Shown: positions 15,549 through 24,170 of the stretch, piece after piece | How positions within the stretch are numbered: the stretch's first letter is position 1 | Layout: each line of letters starts with the position of its first letter | Origin: Deltaproteobacteria bacterium RIFCSPHIGHO2_02_FULL_44_16 | Lineage (GTDB): Bacteria; UBA10199; 2-02-FULL-44-16 | DNA length: 57,412 bases | NCBI GenBank assembly: GCA_001798185.1 | Contig: MGRM01000023.1 | Location: 1 to 57,412, forward strand | Direction of reading: 5' to 3' | The notes under the pieces: model-generated | Databases searched by the model: none | What the model was told of the DNA's origin: nothing | Seen by the model: only the letters and a program-made list of their open reading frames with translations | Position numbers and translations under genes: made by a program

Positions 15549-16196
15549 CTAATCACTCAAAAAACTTTCATTGGATATACTTGCTGGTGTATTCAAAATC
15601 ACGTTCGGAACCATGTCTTCAACATATTCTAGTAATTTTGAAATTGCGTTTAGTGAATCTTTGCCTCGTTCATTTATCCAACTTTGGATATAGTTGTAGT
15701 CTGGATTTCCATTTTTATAAACAGCGTCTAATGGGGCTATTGCATCGTAGTAATATTGAGCTCCAGAAACCCGCAATTCCCTCAACCATGACGGCATATT
15801 GCTATAAGAATATTTATGAAGTGCTAAATCTTTTGGACTTTTTATTTTTGTGTCGCTTCCTTTTTTAAGCATTTGGCTATCTTCTCGATTTATACTTTGT
15901 TGCAATGCATTAATTCTCTTCTGTAAATCTTTCTCCCAAGATTCCAAGTCCACCCGTACTTGAATCACCCAGGAAAGTTTCGGCAGAACTTCTAACTGCC
16001 TTTGTATTTTTGCATCATCGATACTTTTCTTGGTTAGAATGGCTGATTTTTTTGTAAAGTGCGTTTGACAAATAACAACAATCAAAGCGATTGTGTTAAT
16101 AAGCAATGCTACTAATGTCATAACTCCTGTATATGAATTCATTTGATTTAACATACGGAGTATTTCCTCTATCATATTCAAGCCGCCAGTCTGCAA
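15549..16196 (-). CDS. Single-pass membrane protein of unknown function
   Basis: The 215-residue protein has one membrane helix (MTLVALLINTIALIVVI, about 26-42) followed by a charged, helical soluble part containing KSAILTKKSIDDAKIQRQLE and a Tyr-rich stretch (GAQYYYDAIAPLDAVY). This resembles generic bacterial proteins with an N-terminal anchor and coiled segment found in accessory regions. An internal ATG at 16175 is an alternative start. Neighbours (BRO-N gene, xerD) give no functional clue. Confidence 0.65.
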   Translation of the reverse strand: MQTGGLNMIEEILRMLNQMNSYTGVMTLVALLINTIALIVVICQTHFTKKSAILTKKSIDDAKIQRQLEVLPKLSWVIQVRVDLESWEKDLQKRINALQQSINREDSQMLKKGSDTKIKSPKDLALHKYSYSNMPSWLRELRVSGAQYYYDAIAPLDAVYKNGNPDYNYIQSWINERGKDSLNAISKLLEYVEDMVPNVILNTPASISNESFLSD

Positions 16197-16263
16197 TTAA
16201 TCTCTTTCGCTAGGAAGAATTGTAACCATTACGCGAGAAAATTCAATGAGAGATTCGTGGATA

Positions 16264-17160
16264 TTAACCCCTCGGATGATATTTCTCGTGAAGTTTTTTT
16301 AAATGCTGGCGCGTGAGATGCGTATAGATTTGTGTGGTCGCAATGTTGGAGTGACCGAGCATCATCTGCACACTTCGCAAATCCGCACCTCGCTCTAAAA
16401 GATGTGTTGCAAATGAATGCCGAAGCATGTGCGGCGTGATCCTTTTTTGAATTCCAGCTTTTCGCGCGCACGCTTTCACAACTCCCCACAAGCGTTGACG
16501 CGTCAGCCCTTCTCCCTGCTGTGAAAGAAAAAATTTCTCAGAGCGATGCTTCTCATAGAAACGCGGCCGCACTTCATCGACGTACGTTTGCAATGCCTGC
16601 AACGCAATCTTCCCCACAGGAACCAAACGTTCCTTACTCCACTTTCCCATCACACGCACGACACCGGTTTGAAAATCGACACGATCAACGGTCAAACCGG
16701 TCATCTCACTGATGCGAAGTCCTGAAGCATAAAAAAGTTGCAAGATGGCAAAATCGCGCTTTCCTAAAATCTCTTTCTGATCAGGCGCTGTCAGGAGCGC
16801 ATCGACTTCATCGAGTCGAAGAGCGCGTGGAAGTTTTTGGAACTTCGCAGGCGATTCGATAAACTCCATGGGATCACGCTCAATCGCTTTTTCGTGAAGG
16901 AGAAAAGAAAAAAAACCGCGAAGCGAAGCAACAATGCGAGCGATACTCCGTGAAGAGAGTTTTTTTTGCGCAAGCTCTGCAAGAAATGGCAAGATATCGG
17001 CTTCACGTATGGATGAAAGAGAATTTTCCTCTGCATAAAAATGTTGAAACTTCAGAATATCGGAGGCGTAAGCTTCGAGAGTGTGGGGAGAGAGTCGACG
17101 TTCAACTCGCAGCGACGTCAGATAAAGATCAATCAGATCTTGCAAGCCACGCGTTTTCAT
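16264..17160 (-). CDS. xerD: Tyrosine recombinase, XerD-like
   Basis: This family resolves chromosome dimers at dif with a partner recombinase. The 298-residue protein has the SAM-like N-terminal domain (1-100) and all catalytic residues: Arg149, Lys173, His244, Arg247, His270 and Tyr279 (GHSNIATTQIYTH). Length is that of XerC/XerD and not of phage integrases, and no phage genes adjoin, so a housekeeping Xer is favoured; XerC is possible. ATG 17160 gives the normal N-terminus. The divergent neighbour's longest frame would begin in the same CATG. Confidence 0.9.
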   Translation of the reverse strand: MKTRGLQDLIDLYLTSLRVERRLSPHTLEAYASDILKFQHFYAEENSLSSIREADILPFLAELAQKKLSSRSIARIVASLRGFFSFLLHEKAIERDPMEFIESPAKFQKLPRALRLDEVDALLTAPDQKEILGKRDFAILQLFYASGLRISEMTGLTVDRVDFQTGVVRVMGKWSKERLVPVGKIALQALQTYVDEVRPRFYEKHRSEKFFLSQQGEGLTRQRLWGVVKACARKAGIQKRITPHMLRHSFATHLLERGADLRSVQMMLGHSNIATTQIYTHLTRQHLKKLHEKYHPRG

Positions 17161-17182
17161 GAAACGTACTTTATCAGAACAA

Positions 17183-17971
17183 ATGAACATTTTCAAAAAA
17201 TATAAACTCGGTTTCGAACATATCTTCATCGGAGCACGCTTTCTTTTCAATCAACGCTCTTTGTGGCCCTATGCAATTCTTCCGATGTTGATCAATCTTG
17301 TCCTGCTTGGCAGCATGATCGGAACGTTCTCTTTTTTCTATGATGAATCGTATACCTGGCTCGCAGCACAGCTCGGCTCTCTCCATATCGAAAGCCCCAA
17401 CACGTGGATACTCCATCTTGCCAATGCACTCCTCTGGGTGCTCGACAAACTTTTTCAACTCCTTATCATTCTTTTAAACCTCATTCTCATGCTCCTTCTC
17501 TTTTATGCGCTCGGGTTTCTCATTGCCGCCCCCTTTAATGATCTCCTTTCAGAAAAGGTGGAACAACTTGTCACCGGGAATATCTCTTCGCTTCCGTTTT
17601 GGAAAAATATCGTGCGAACATTCAAAGCGGAACTTCTGAAGATTCTCTTTTTTCTGGGAATTCCACTTTTTCTCCTGTTGGTGACTACCTTTCCTTTTCT
17701 TGGCCCCTCTCTTTATCCGTTCATCACTATTGTTTTTGGCATGTTTGACCTCGGATTTAATTATCTTGATTATCCGATGGCGCGCAGACTTCTCCCTTTT
17801 CGGGAACGTCTTCGCTTTGCACGATCGAACACACTTACGGTCGTCGGTTTTGGGCTTCCGTTTGCCATTCCTTTTACGAATTTCTTGTTGATGCCGATAC
17901 TCGTTGTTGGCGGCACACTTCTTTATTTAAAACTTTCTACCGAACCACGTCATGATCGCCATTCCGTATAA
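17183..17971 (+). CDS. EI24/CysZ-like multi-pass membrane protein
   Basis: The 262-residue protein begins NIFKKYKLGFEHIFIGARFL and has several hydrophobic segments (LWPYAILPMLINLVLLGSMI, LLIILLNLILMLLLFYALGF and others) in the pattern of the EI24 family, which includes the sulfate permease CysZ. The role here is not evident, since no sulfate genes are near. The frame is open to 17159, but that ATG overlaps the xerD start; ATG 17183 is favoured. It overlaps trmB by 20 bases. Confidence 0.75.
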   Translation: MNIFKKYKLGFEHIFIGARFLFNQRSLWPYAILPMLINLVLLGSMIGTFSFFYDESYTWLAAQLGSLHIESPNTWILHLANALLWVLDKLFQLLIILLNLILMLLLFYALGFLIAAPFNDLLSEKVEQLVTGNISSLPFWKNIVRTFKAELLKILFFLGIPLFLLLVTTFPFLGPSLYPFITIVFGMFDLGFNYLDYPMARRLLPFRERLRFARSNTLTVVGFGLPFAIPFTNFLLMPILVVGGTLLYLKLSTEPRHDRHSV

Positions 17972-18554
17972 ATCTCCTGATCGCCGAACTCGTGCACAAT
18001 TTCTTTTCCCCGCAAGTGCATCGTGGCAACAAGCTCAAAAGTTGATTGTCGAGATTGGTCCTGGTCGAGGTGATTTTCTTTTTCATCTTGCAAGCACAAA
18101 CCCCGACGCAATCATCTTAGCAGTTGAAATCAAATCACTTCGAGTGGACAAACTGGTTCGTCGCATTCAGAAACGTGGAATGAAGAATATTATTCTGATT
18201 CAGGCTGACGGACGTGATTTTTTGAAGACGTTTTCAGAAAAAATCCATGCCCTCTATATCAACTTCCCTGATCCTTGGCCAAAACAAAGACATAGAGAGA
18301 ATCGGCTTATGAATCCCCGTTTTCTCTCAAGCATAAATGCTTTACTGACTCCCGGAGGATTTTTTTCATTTACCACAGACGATCAAACCTATGCGACTTA
18401 TACCTCGCGTCTGCTTCAAAATATTGCAGAGTTCCAATCACTGGAAGAAAAGAGGATGAGCACTTCTGCACCTGATGCGTTTCCCACCTATTTTTCAGAA
18501 AAATGGAAAGCAATGGGACGTACCATCTACTATCAACGCTACAAAAAACTTTAA
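17952..18554 (+). CDS. trmB: tRNA (guanine-N7-)-methyltransferase
   Basis: TrmB methylates G46 in the variable loop of tRNA with S-adenosylmethionine. The 200-residue protein has the SAM loop VEIGPGRGDFL (about 33-43), AVEIKSLRVDKL, and the family signature NFPDPWPKQRHRENRLM near 109-125. It starts inside the 3' end of the EI24-like gene and ends with a four-base tail-to-tail overlap with dsbD. Length fits the family. Confidence 0.94.
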   Translation: MIAIPYKSPDRRTRAQFLFPASASWQQAQKLIVEIGPGRGDFLFHLASTNPDAIILAVEIKSLRVDKLVRRIQKRGMKNIILIQADGRDFLKTFSEKIHALYINFPDPWPKQRHRENRLMNPRFLSSINALLTPGGFFSFTTDDQTYATYTSRLLQNIAEFQSLEEKRMSTSAPDAFPTYFSEKWKAMGRTIYYQRYKKL

Positions 18555-20164
18555 CGCATTTCGACAATTTCAAGCATTTTCGCTCGTATCCGATCGGGAT
18601 CATACGCGGTAATGATCGCATCTGGATAGAGGGTCCCGTCAGATCCAAGGAAAAGAATGGTCGGCCAACCGATCACACTATACTTATCGACAATCGCTTC
18701 CACCTCTTCTGTCTCAACCGTAGCATCAATGCGAAGCATGACAAACGCGCGACTCAGTTCAAGAATCTCTTGTCGCGAAAAGAAACGGTGATCGAGTTTC
18801 TTACACGGCGGACACCAATCAGCATAGAAATCGATCATGATCGGTTTCTGCAGTTGCTCTGCGAGCGCTAAAGCTTCTGGCTCAGAGGTAAGCCAATCGA
18901 TCTGCTCAGCGCCTCCTTTTTTCATAAAAAAACCGAGAGGGTCAAATCCTGCAAGCGTGGTGAGATAAAAAATTGCAGGGACGAGAAGCATTACGCCGAG
19001 CGTACGTTTGATCCATACCATCCATTTTCCACTCTTGATATGATCGGTGATGGTCGCAAAACCAGATCCGATAATGATAAAGAGTGATCCCATTCCGAGA
19101 CCGAAAACAACGAGCGCAAGAAAACCAAACGCATAATTTTTTTGAAGCACAACATACGTTAGAAGCGCTGCCAGTACTGGTCCCACACAAGGGGAGGCGA
19201 TAAAACCGACACCGATTCCGGCAAGGAAGGCGCCAAAATATCCTCGACCTCCGAGCCGATGAAAAAACTGATGTACCGATTGCGGAAGCTGCAGATGAAA
19301 AACATCAAAAAGAGAAAGCGCAAACAGAATGAAAACAAGACTGATGATGCCAAGGAAAATGGGCTGCTGAAAGAGAAAACCTAAATTTTTCCCAAGCGCG
19401 GCTGCGCCGATTCCCAGTGCGGCATAAATAAGCACCATACCAATGACAAGCGAAAGCGAGAGCCCAACATTTCGATACCATTTATGTTCAGGATGTGTTC
19501 CCACCACCGCAAGCACCAGCGGAATCACCGGCCAAACACAAGGAGTAAATGACGTTAAAAAGCCGGCAAGAAAGACAATGAGCAAGGTAAGCCCCATCCC
19601 CTGTTCAAGAAGAATCGCAAAGTCATTCGTTCGAATAAGCTCCCAAACGCTGCGCGTTTCTTCTGGGTGGTCACTCGTGGTCGAAACATCCACAGCTTGA
19701 GGTGGGACACTCCCCGTCACATTCAAGGTGATTTGAATCTCGTGTGTTTCGGGGCGCAGACAGAGCTTCGGAGTACACCCTTGGAGCATTACGGTCGCAA
19801 TTAAATCTCGCTCTCCTCCTTCAAAATTCTCTGGAACATGACCATGAATCGTGATGGCCACATCGTGGGTATAGATCGCCACTTCCTTCCCTAAAAATTC
19901 ATCGAACTTCTTGGTCGGCTTTGGATATTCAATGCGCTCGATCCGAATTCCCTCAAGGCTTTCAAAAAGAACATCAAGCTTTTCAGCGTAGAGATAATGC
20001 TCTTCGGGAACCGTGACTCGAAGAGGAACTTCAAAATCTTCACCCGGTTTGACAGCAACACTTAACTCCTTTTCGACCTGAAAAGGAGAAGCAGGCTGCT
20101 GAATGGCATGACTGAACGACGACCACAGAAAGAATGAAGCGAAAAAAAGAAAAAGTTTTTTCAT
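18551..20164 (-). CDS. dsbD: Thiol:disulfide interchange protein DsbD
   Basis: DsbD carries electrons from cytoplasmic thioredoxin across the inner membrane to periplasmic thiol proteins. After the signal peptide comes the alpha domain with GCTPKLCL, then the eight-helix core with the paired cysteines SFTPCVWPVIP and IASPCVGPVLA, then a C-terminal thioredoxin domain with ADWCPPCKKL. All six cysteines are present. About 537 residues fits the full-length family. A start six codons upstream (20182) is possible. It diverges from the diadenylate-cyclase gene and meets trmB tail to tail. Confidence 0.93.
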   Translation of the reverse strand: MKKLFLFFASFFLWSSFSHAIQQPASPFQVEKELSVAVKPGEDFEVPLRVTVPEEHYLYAEKLDVLFESLEGIRIERIEYPKPTKKFDEFLGKEVAIYTHDVAITIHGHVPENFEGGERDLIATVMLQGCTPKLCLRPETHEIQITLNVTGSVPPQAVDVSTTSDHPEETRSVWELIRTNDFAILLEQGMGLTLLIVFLAGFLTSFTPCVWPVIPLVLAVVGTHPEHKWYRNVGLSLSLVIGMVLIYAALGIGAAALGKNLGFLFQQPIFLGIISLVFILFALSLFDVFHLQLPQSVHQFFHRLGGRGYFGAFLAGIGVGFIASPCVGPVLAALLTYVVLQKNYAFGFLALVVFGLGMGSLFIIIGSGFATITDHIKSGKWMVWIKRTLGVMLLVPAIFYLTTLAGFDPLGFFMKKGGAEQIDWLTSEPEALALAEQLQKPIMIDFYADWCPPCKKLDHRFFSRQEILELSRAFVMLRIDATVETEEVEAIVDKYSVIGWPTILFLGSDGTLYPDAIITAYDPDRIRAKMLEIVEMR

Positions 20165-20222
20165 AGGGAGTGAAAGATACATGAGATGCTATTGATGAGT
20201 CAATTCTCGATTGATTTCAGAA

Positions 20223-20399
20223 ATGTCATTCTTTCGTAGACGGCATGTCGCCGGTTTAAGTGCTGGGGGCCCATCGTGATGAGCGGGTTGTGGAAACCTC
20301 GGCCCGAAAGTCTTGTGGCGGGAACGAGGAGGGTCCACAGACCGCGAACTCACGAAAGGGTCAGCACGGTCAGGCGACGTCGTCGAGAAAGAATGTCAT
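20223..20399. repeat. 177-bp structured palindrome before the diadenylate cyclase gene
   Basis: The outer arm ATGTCATTCTTTC (20223 on) recurs inverted as GAAAGAATGTCAT ending at 20399 with one mismatch; next to it GACG...GTCGCC pairs with GGCGAC...CGTC. Inside, GTGCTG pairs with CAGCAC, and GCGGGTTGTGGA with TCCACAGACCGC apart from a two-base internal loop. The whole could fold as one long hairpin with internal loops. It is GC-rich compared with its flanks and lies 54 bases ahead of the ATG at 20454. It does not fit any riboswitch I know, including ydaO. Either a structured RNA or an inserted palindrome. Confidence 0.75.
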
Positions 20400-20453
20400 G
20401 TGATGAATTTGTTCTTGCTGGCGCAGTTCATATTCGATATTTTAGGGGTCTCT

Positions 20454-21350
20454 ATGAATCCTGAAAATAGCTTTATGCTGAAAATGGCGTTTACCGTCGC
20501 AGAGAAATTAAAAGCCGATGCTGTCGTGCTTTATGCAGATCCTTTGGAAGATTTAAACTTTCCGTTGAAACTTCCGCGCCGAAAAATTCCGCTTATTCTG
20601 CTGAGTCGAAAGAAAAAATTTGAAGCGGAACAAGTCAATGCTGAGAATACAGGACTTCATATTACCTCTGTTATCTCTCTCCCCCGCATTCAAATGACGC
20701 GTGTTTCGATCATTAAAGTCGCGACGACACTCGCACTTTCAGGCGATTTTATAAAACCGGGGAATATCGTCGTTTTCGTCGTCGGTCCTCATGATGGAGG
20801 ATTTCTTGATCTCATCCATATTGTGGACACTTCCAAGGAATCAGAAATCATTACGGGGCGTGGGCTTTCAAAAATCTCCGAGACCGTGAAACCTGAGATA
20901 TTCCAAGCTGTTCTCAATCTTGCGGTTGAACTCGCGGATAAGGGTCGCGAGGGAAAACCGATCGGCACCATTTTTGTGCTCGGCGATCACGAAAAAGTTT
21001 TACAGCTCTCCAAACAAATGATCATTAACCCTTTCAAAGGATATGAAGAGGATGAACGCCACATTCTTCATTCAGGACTAAAGGAAACGATACGAGAATT
21101 TTCTGCGCTCGACGGCGCTTTTGTACTTACTGATGAGGGAACAATCTTAACTGCTGGTCGTTATCTCGGAGCAGCGATCGAAGAATCAAATCTTCCTCGC
21201 GGTCTCGGAAGTCGTCATCTTGCAGCTGCTGGGATCACGAGCTTGACGAAAGCTATAGCGATCGCTATATCCGAATCCTCCGGTGATGTGCGAATCTTTA
21301 AAAACGGTAAGGTCGTCATGCACATTGAAAAAGGGCCTACCAAAAAATAA
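20454..21350 (+). CDS. Diadenylate cyclase (DisA_N/DAC domain) with pyruvate-kinase-C-like N-terminus
   Basis: The C-terminal third carries the DAC motifs: LDGAFVLTDEGTILTAGRYL with Asp-Gly-Ala at 220-222, and GLGSRHLAAAGITSLTKAIA with the GSRH box at 252-255, then SGDVRIFKNGKVV. These bind ATP and form c-di-AMP. The usual RHR is RHL here. Residues 1-160 look like the pyruvate-kinase C-terminal-type domain found in DacZ-like cyclases (ADAVVLYADP, GNIVVFVVGPHDG, VDTSKESE). It has no membrane helix, unlike CdaA. ATG 20454 with AGGGG upstream is chosen; the frame's extension into the palindrome is not credible. A small ORF follows by 15 bases. Confidence 0.82.
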   Translation: MNPENSFMLKMAFTVAEKLKADAVVLYADPLEDLNFPLKLPRRKIPLILLSRKKKFEAEQVNAENTGLHITSVISLPRIQMTRVSIIKVATTLALSGDFIKPGNIVVFVVGPHDGGFLDLIHIVDTSKESEIITGRGLSKISETVKPEIFQAVLNLAVELADKGREGKPIGTIFVLGDHEKVLQLSKQMIINPFKGYEEDERHILHSGLKETIREFSALDGAFVLTDEGTILTAGRYLGAAIEESNLPRGLGSRHLAAAGITSLTKAIAIAISESSGDVRIFKNGKVVMHIEKGPTKK

Positions 21351-21365
21351 TCGAGGCATCATAAA

Positions 21366-21566
21366 ATGAGTAAAAAAAATGACGAAACCCTTTTTGATCA
21401 ACGCACCCTTCTCCATCTTCGTCGTCAAGGTGTGATTGATGACAAAAGCTATGAAGCCCATCTCAAAGCTCTTCCCGATTGCGAATCCAATGTTGAATAT
21501 GTGGAAATGAAAGAAGAACCAAAAAATAAGACTGAAGAAGATGAAGGCTTGGCTTTTTCTATTTAA
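21366..21566 (+). CDS. Small acidic protein of unknown function
   Basis: The 66-residue protein (SKKNDETLFDQRTLLHLRRQ and on to EEPKNKTEEDEGLAFSI) begins 15 bases after the diadenylate cyclase gene and probably shares its transcript. It has a short basic helix and an acidic tail and no recognisable domain. It overlaps the lipB end, on the other strand, by eight bases. Coding status rests on position and composition only. Confidence 0.55.
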   Translation: MSKKNDETLFDQRTLLHLRRQGVIDDKSYEAHLKALPDCESNVEYVEMKEEPKNKTEEDEGLAFSI

Positions 21567-22191
21567 GAAGAGAAAATAATTCCACTGCCTTTTTTTGTAC
21601 TACAGTTTTTACTTCCTGCATCTCAGGCACTTTCCCAAGCAGAGCTTCCATTGAGGTCACACCGCAATCGTGAATGCCGCAGGGAACAATGTGACGATAG
21701 TGCATCAGATTCGGTGCAACGTTGAGCGCAAAACCGTGAAGAGAAACATCGCGGGAAAAGTGAAGACCCACTGCTGCAATTTTTGCATTGCCAACCCAAA
21801 TTCCGGGATGATCAGGATCGCGAGTTGCCTGAATACCGTACGCTTCAACCGTTCGCTTGCAGATTTCCTCAACAGCAACTACAAATTCCGCCACACTTTT
21901 GTGCACCGAACGAAGTGAACAGATAAAATAACCGACAAGCTGACCTGGGCCATGGTACGTTACTCGTCCACCACGATTCGATTTCATCACCTCAATTCCA
22001 TCGTGCGCAATCATCTCAGAGGTTGAGAGAAAATCTTCTCCGGTATCGCGCTTTCCCATCGTGAAAACAGGAGGATGCTCAAGCAGAAGAACGGTGTCTT
22101 CGATGAGATTTTGAATTCGCTTCTCACGCAGTCCTTCCTGCAACTTCCATGCTTTCATGTAAGGAATAAGACCTAAATCTTGAAACTTCAT
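21559..22191 (-). CDS. lipB: Octanoyltransferase LipB
   Basis: LipB moves octanoate from acyl carrier protein to lipoyl domains, the first step in endogenous lipoylation. The 210-residue protein has RGGRVTYHGPGQLVGY (about 73-88), Lys137 in VGNAKIAAVG and the acyl-accepting Cys171 in HIVPCGIHDCGVTS. All catalytic residues are present and length is normal. Its start overlaps the stop of the phosphatidyltransferase gene (ATGA). lipA is not in the window. Confidence 0.95.
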   Translation of the reverse strand: MKFQDLGLIPYMKAWKLQEGLREKRIQNLIEDTVLLLEHPPVFTMGKRDTGEDFLSTSEMIAHDGIEVMKSNRGGRVTYHGPGQLVGYFICSLRSVHKSVAEFVVAVEEICKRTVEAYGIQATRDPDHPGIWVGNAKIAAVGLHFSRDVSLHGFALNVAPNLMHYRHIVPCGIHDCGVTSMEALLGKVPEMQEVKTVVQKKAVELFSLLK

Positions 22192-22745
22192 GTTGCTTTA
22201 GCTCGACTGCGCACAACTCCATAACCGATCGTGATGTATTGAATGGCACTGATGATGATCAGAAGTGTCGAAATGACGAGAAAAAAGTACATCCAGGTAT
22301 ACAGTCCACTGTCTGGATGCGCCGAGGAACGATAGATGATAAGACCCAACACAGTTGTTATAAGTTGAAAGAGGGTTGCAAACTTACTCGCATACACCGC
22401 TTGATAACGAACATTCGCTTTCACGCGATATAAATAATAAATACCGCTCAAAATCATGACATCGCGCGACAGCGCCAGAAGAAGGAACCAGAGAGGAAGA
22501 ATCTGAACAAATGTTAAACAGATAAATGCACTTTCCAGTAACAATTTATCCGCAATCGGATCGAGAAAAGCGCCAAAACGAGTTGGCTGCTTCAGAAAGC
22601 GAGCAATGCTGCCATCGATTAAGTCGGTGAATCCAGCAACCAAAAAGGAAGCAAGAGCAAGATGAGGACGATCAAAAAGAAATGCCGAAATAAAAACGGG
22701 GACCAGCAAGAGCCGCATCAATGTTAAATAATCTGCTACAGTCAT
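22188..22745 (-). CDS. CDP-alcohol phosphatidyltransferase (PgsA-like)
   Basis: The 185-residue membrane protein carries the full family motif: Asp41, Asp44-Gly, Ala48-Arg49, Gly58, Asp62 and Asp66 (DLIDGSIARF through AFLDPIADK). These coordinate metal and CDP-diacylglycerol. It probably makes phosphatidylglycerol phosphate or a related phospholipid; the alcohol substrate cannot be told from sequence. TTGGAG lies seven bases before the ATG. It is coupled to lipB. Confidence 0.88.
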   Translation of the reverse strand: MTVADYLTLMRLLLVPVFISAFLFDRPHLALASFLVAGFTDLIDGSIARFLKQPTRFGAFLDPIADKLLLESAFICLTFVQILPLWFLLLALSRDVMILSGIYYLYRVKANVRYQAVYASKFATLFQLITTVLGLIIYRSSAHPDSGLYTWMYFFLVISTLLIIISAIQYITIGYGVVRSRAKAT

Positions 22746-22774
22746 AAAGACTCCAACATCAGCTCAAAGTTATG

Positions 22775-22861
22775 TGTCATTGCGAGGAGCGTGAGCGACG
22801 AAGCAATCTCCCGCAACATTAATTTCAGGAGATCGTCACGCCTTTCAGGCTCACGATGACA
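22775..22861. repeat. Dispersed palindromic repeat, family A, copy 3
   Basis: It begins TGTCATTGCGAGGAGCG and GACGAAGCAATCTCC and ends GGAGATCGTCACGCC and GGCTCACGATGACA, the opposite orientation to copies 1 and 2. It sits between hflX and the phosphatidyltransferase gene, upstream of the latter. Confidence 0.9.
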
Positions 22862-22903
22862 CACAAAACATACTGTAATGTTTCCCTCATATAACATTGT
22901 TTC

Positions 22904-24166
22904 CTACGTTTTCACCAGGAAACTTCGAAACTGTCCAAGAAATTTTGCATGCAATTGACAGTCGACCCACATCCCCTCTCCATCATGATTCACCTTCCAG
23001 ACATAAGCTAAACGATAGACTTGAGAAAGAACATCTCCACGATTATGCGGAAGAAAAAGAGTCACCCGATGAAAATCTTCCCGAAGCACTTCATCCAAAC
23101 GAAGCAGCAAGGTATCGAGCCCTTGCCTCTTCAATGCGGAAACAGAGACTGATTCCTCTTCTCCGCGATAGTGAAGTTCACCATCGGCTTTATTCAACAC
23201 TTGAATGCAAGGTTTGTGACTGAGTTGAAGCTCGGTTAAGACTTGTTCCACCACTTCAATTTGCTGTTCTGCTTCAGGATCCGAGGCATCAATCACGTGG
23301 AGCAAAAGATGCGCTTGTTCAATCTCCTCAAATGTCGCGCGAAAAGCTTCAATGAGTTGATGCGGAAGACGACGAATAAATCCGACTGTGTCCGCAATCA
23401 GCGCTTCACGCCCTGAAGGGAGTCGAAGTCGGCGAACTTTTGGATCAAGCGTGGCAAAAAGTTTATCCTCCACAAACGCATCAGATCCGGTGATGGCATT
23501 GAGTAAGGTTGATTTCCCAGCATTGGTATATCCAACAAGAGAAACAAAAGGAAAGGGAACACTCTCACGTCGAAGACGATGAATTTTGCGATGCGCCTGA
23601 ATTTCACGAATTTTTTTTCGCAGCACTGTCGCTCGATCTCGAATACGTCTTCGATCAAGCTCGAGCGCTGTTTCACCCGGACCACGCGTTCCAATGCGAC
23701 CGACTTGCTGAGAAAAGGTCTTTCCATGTCCTACCAGACGAGGAGCTAAATATTCGAGCTGTGCAAGTTCGACTTGCAGTTTTCCCTCACGACTTTGCGC
23801 ACGAAGAGCGAAGATATCGAGAATCACTGCGGTTCGATCGAGAACTGGAATTCCCCATTCACTTTCCAGATTTCGATTTTGTACTGGTGAAAGTTCATCA
23901 TCAAGAACGATCAGTTGCGCTTCGACTTTCTTCAGCAACTCTTTCACCTCTTCCATTTTTCCTTTGCCAATAAAGGTCGCGGGGTTTGCTTCACGCACCC
24001 GATAACAGATCCGCTCTACTACCCGGCCTTCTGCTGTTGTCACCAGGCGAGCGATTTCATCGAGAGAACGTTCGGCTTGAAGGCGGCTCATATGCGTGCG
24101 TTCAATACCGAGAAGAAAGGTCCGTTCATGATGTCCAGAAAATGATCGACGAAAAGGAGAGCTCAT
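22904..24166 (-). CDS. hflX: GTPase HflX
   Basis: HflX binds 50S and 70S ribosomes and can split stalled ribosomes under stress. The 420-residue protein has the HflX N-terminal domain with PATFIGKGKMEEVK and VQNRNLE, the GRIGTRGPGETALE segment, then a G domain: G1 VGYTNAGKST (211-220), G3 DTVGFIRRLP and G4 NKAD. It starts four bases after the dnaE stop on the same strand, so the two may be cotranscribed. Confidence 0.95.
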   Translation of the reverse strand: MSSPFRRSFSGHHERTFLLGIERTHMSRLQAERSLDEIARLVTTAEGRVVERICYRVREANPATFIGKGKMEEVKELLKKVEAQLIVLDDELSPVQNRNLESEWGIPVLDRTAVILDIFALRAQSREGKLQVELAQLEYLAPRLVGHGKTFSQQVGRIGTRGPGETALELDRRRIRDRATVLRKKIREIQAHRKIHRLRRESVPFPFVSLVGYTNAGKSTLLNAITGSDAFVEDKLFATLDPKVRRLRLPSGREALIADTVGFIRRLPHQLIEAFRATFEEIEQAHLLLHVIDASDPEAEQQIEVVEQVLTELQLSHKPCIQVLNKADGELHYRGEEESVSVSALKRQGLDTLLLRLDEVLREDFHRVTLFLPHNRGDVLSQVYRLAYVWKVNHDGEGMWVDCQLHAKFLGQFRSFLVKT

Positions 24167-24170
24167 ATAT

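Noticed and set aside
16264-17160. Phage integrase marking an integrated element
   Set aside because: Length and catalytic layout match housekeeping XerC/XerD, and no phage genes or attachment repeats flank it.
20223-20399. ydaO-type c-di-AMP riboswitch or hammerhead ribozyme
   Set aside because: The conserved ydaO sequences are not present, and TGATGAG is not in the context of a hammerhead core (no CTGATGAG...GAAA arrangement).
20313-20453. N-terminal extension of the diadenylate cyclase frame
   Set aside because: The extension is read from the GC-rich palindrome and has no ribosome-binding site; ATG 20454 has one and gives the family start.
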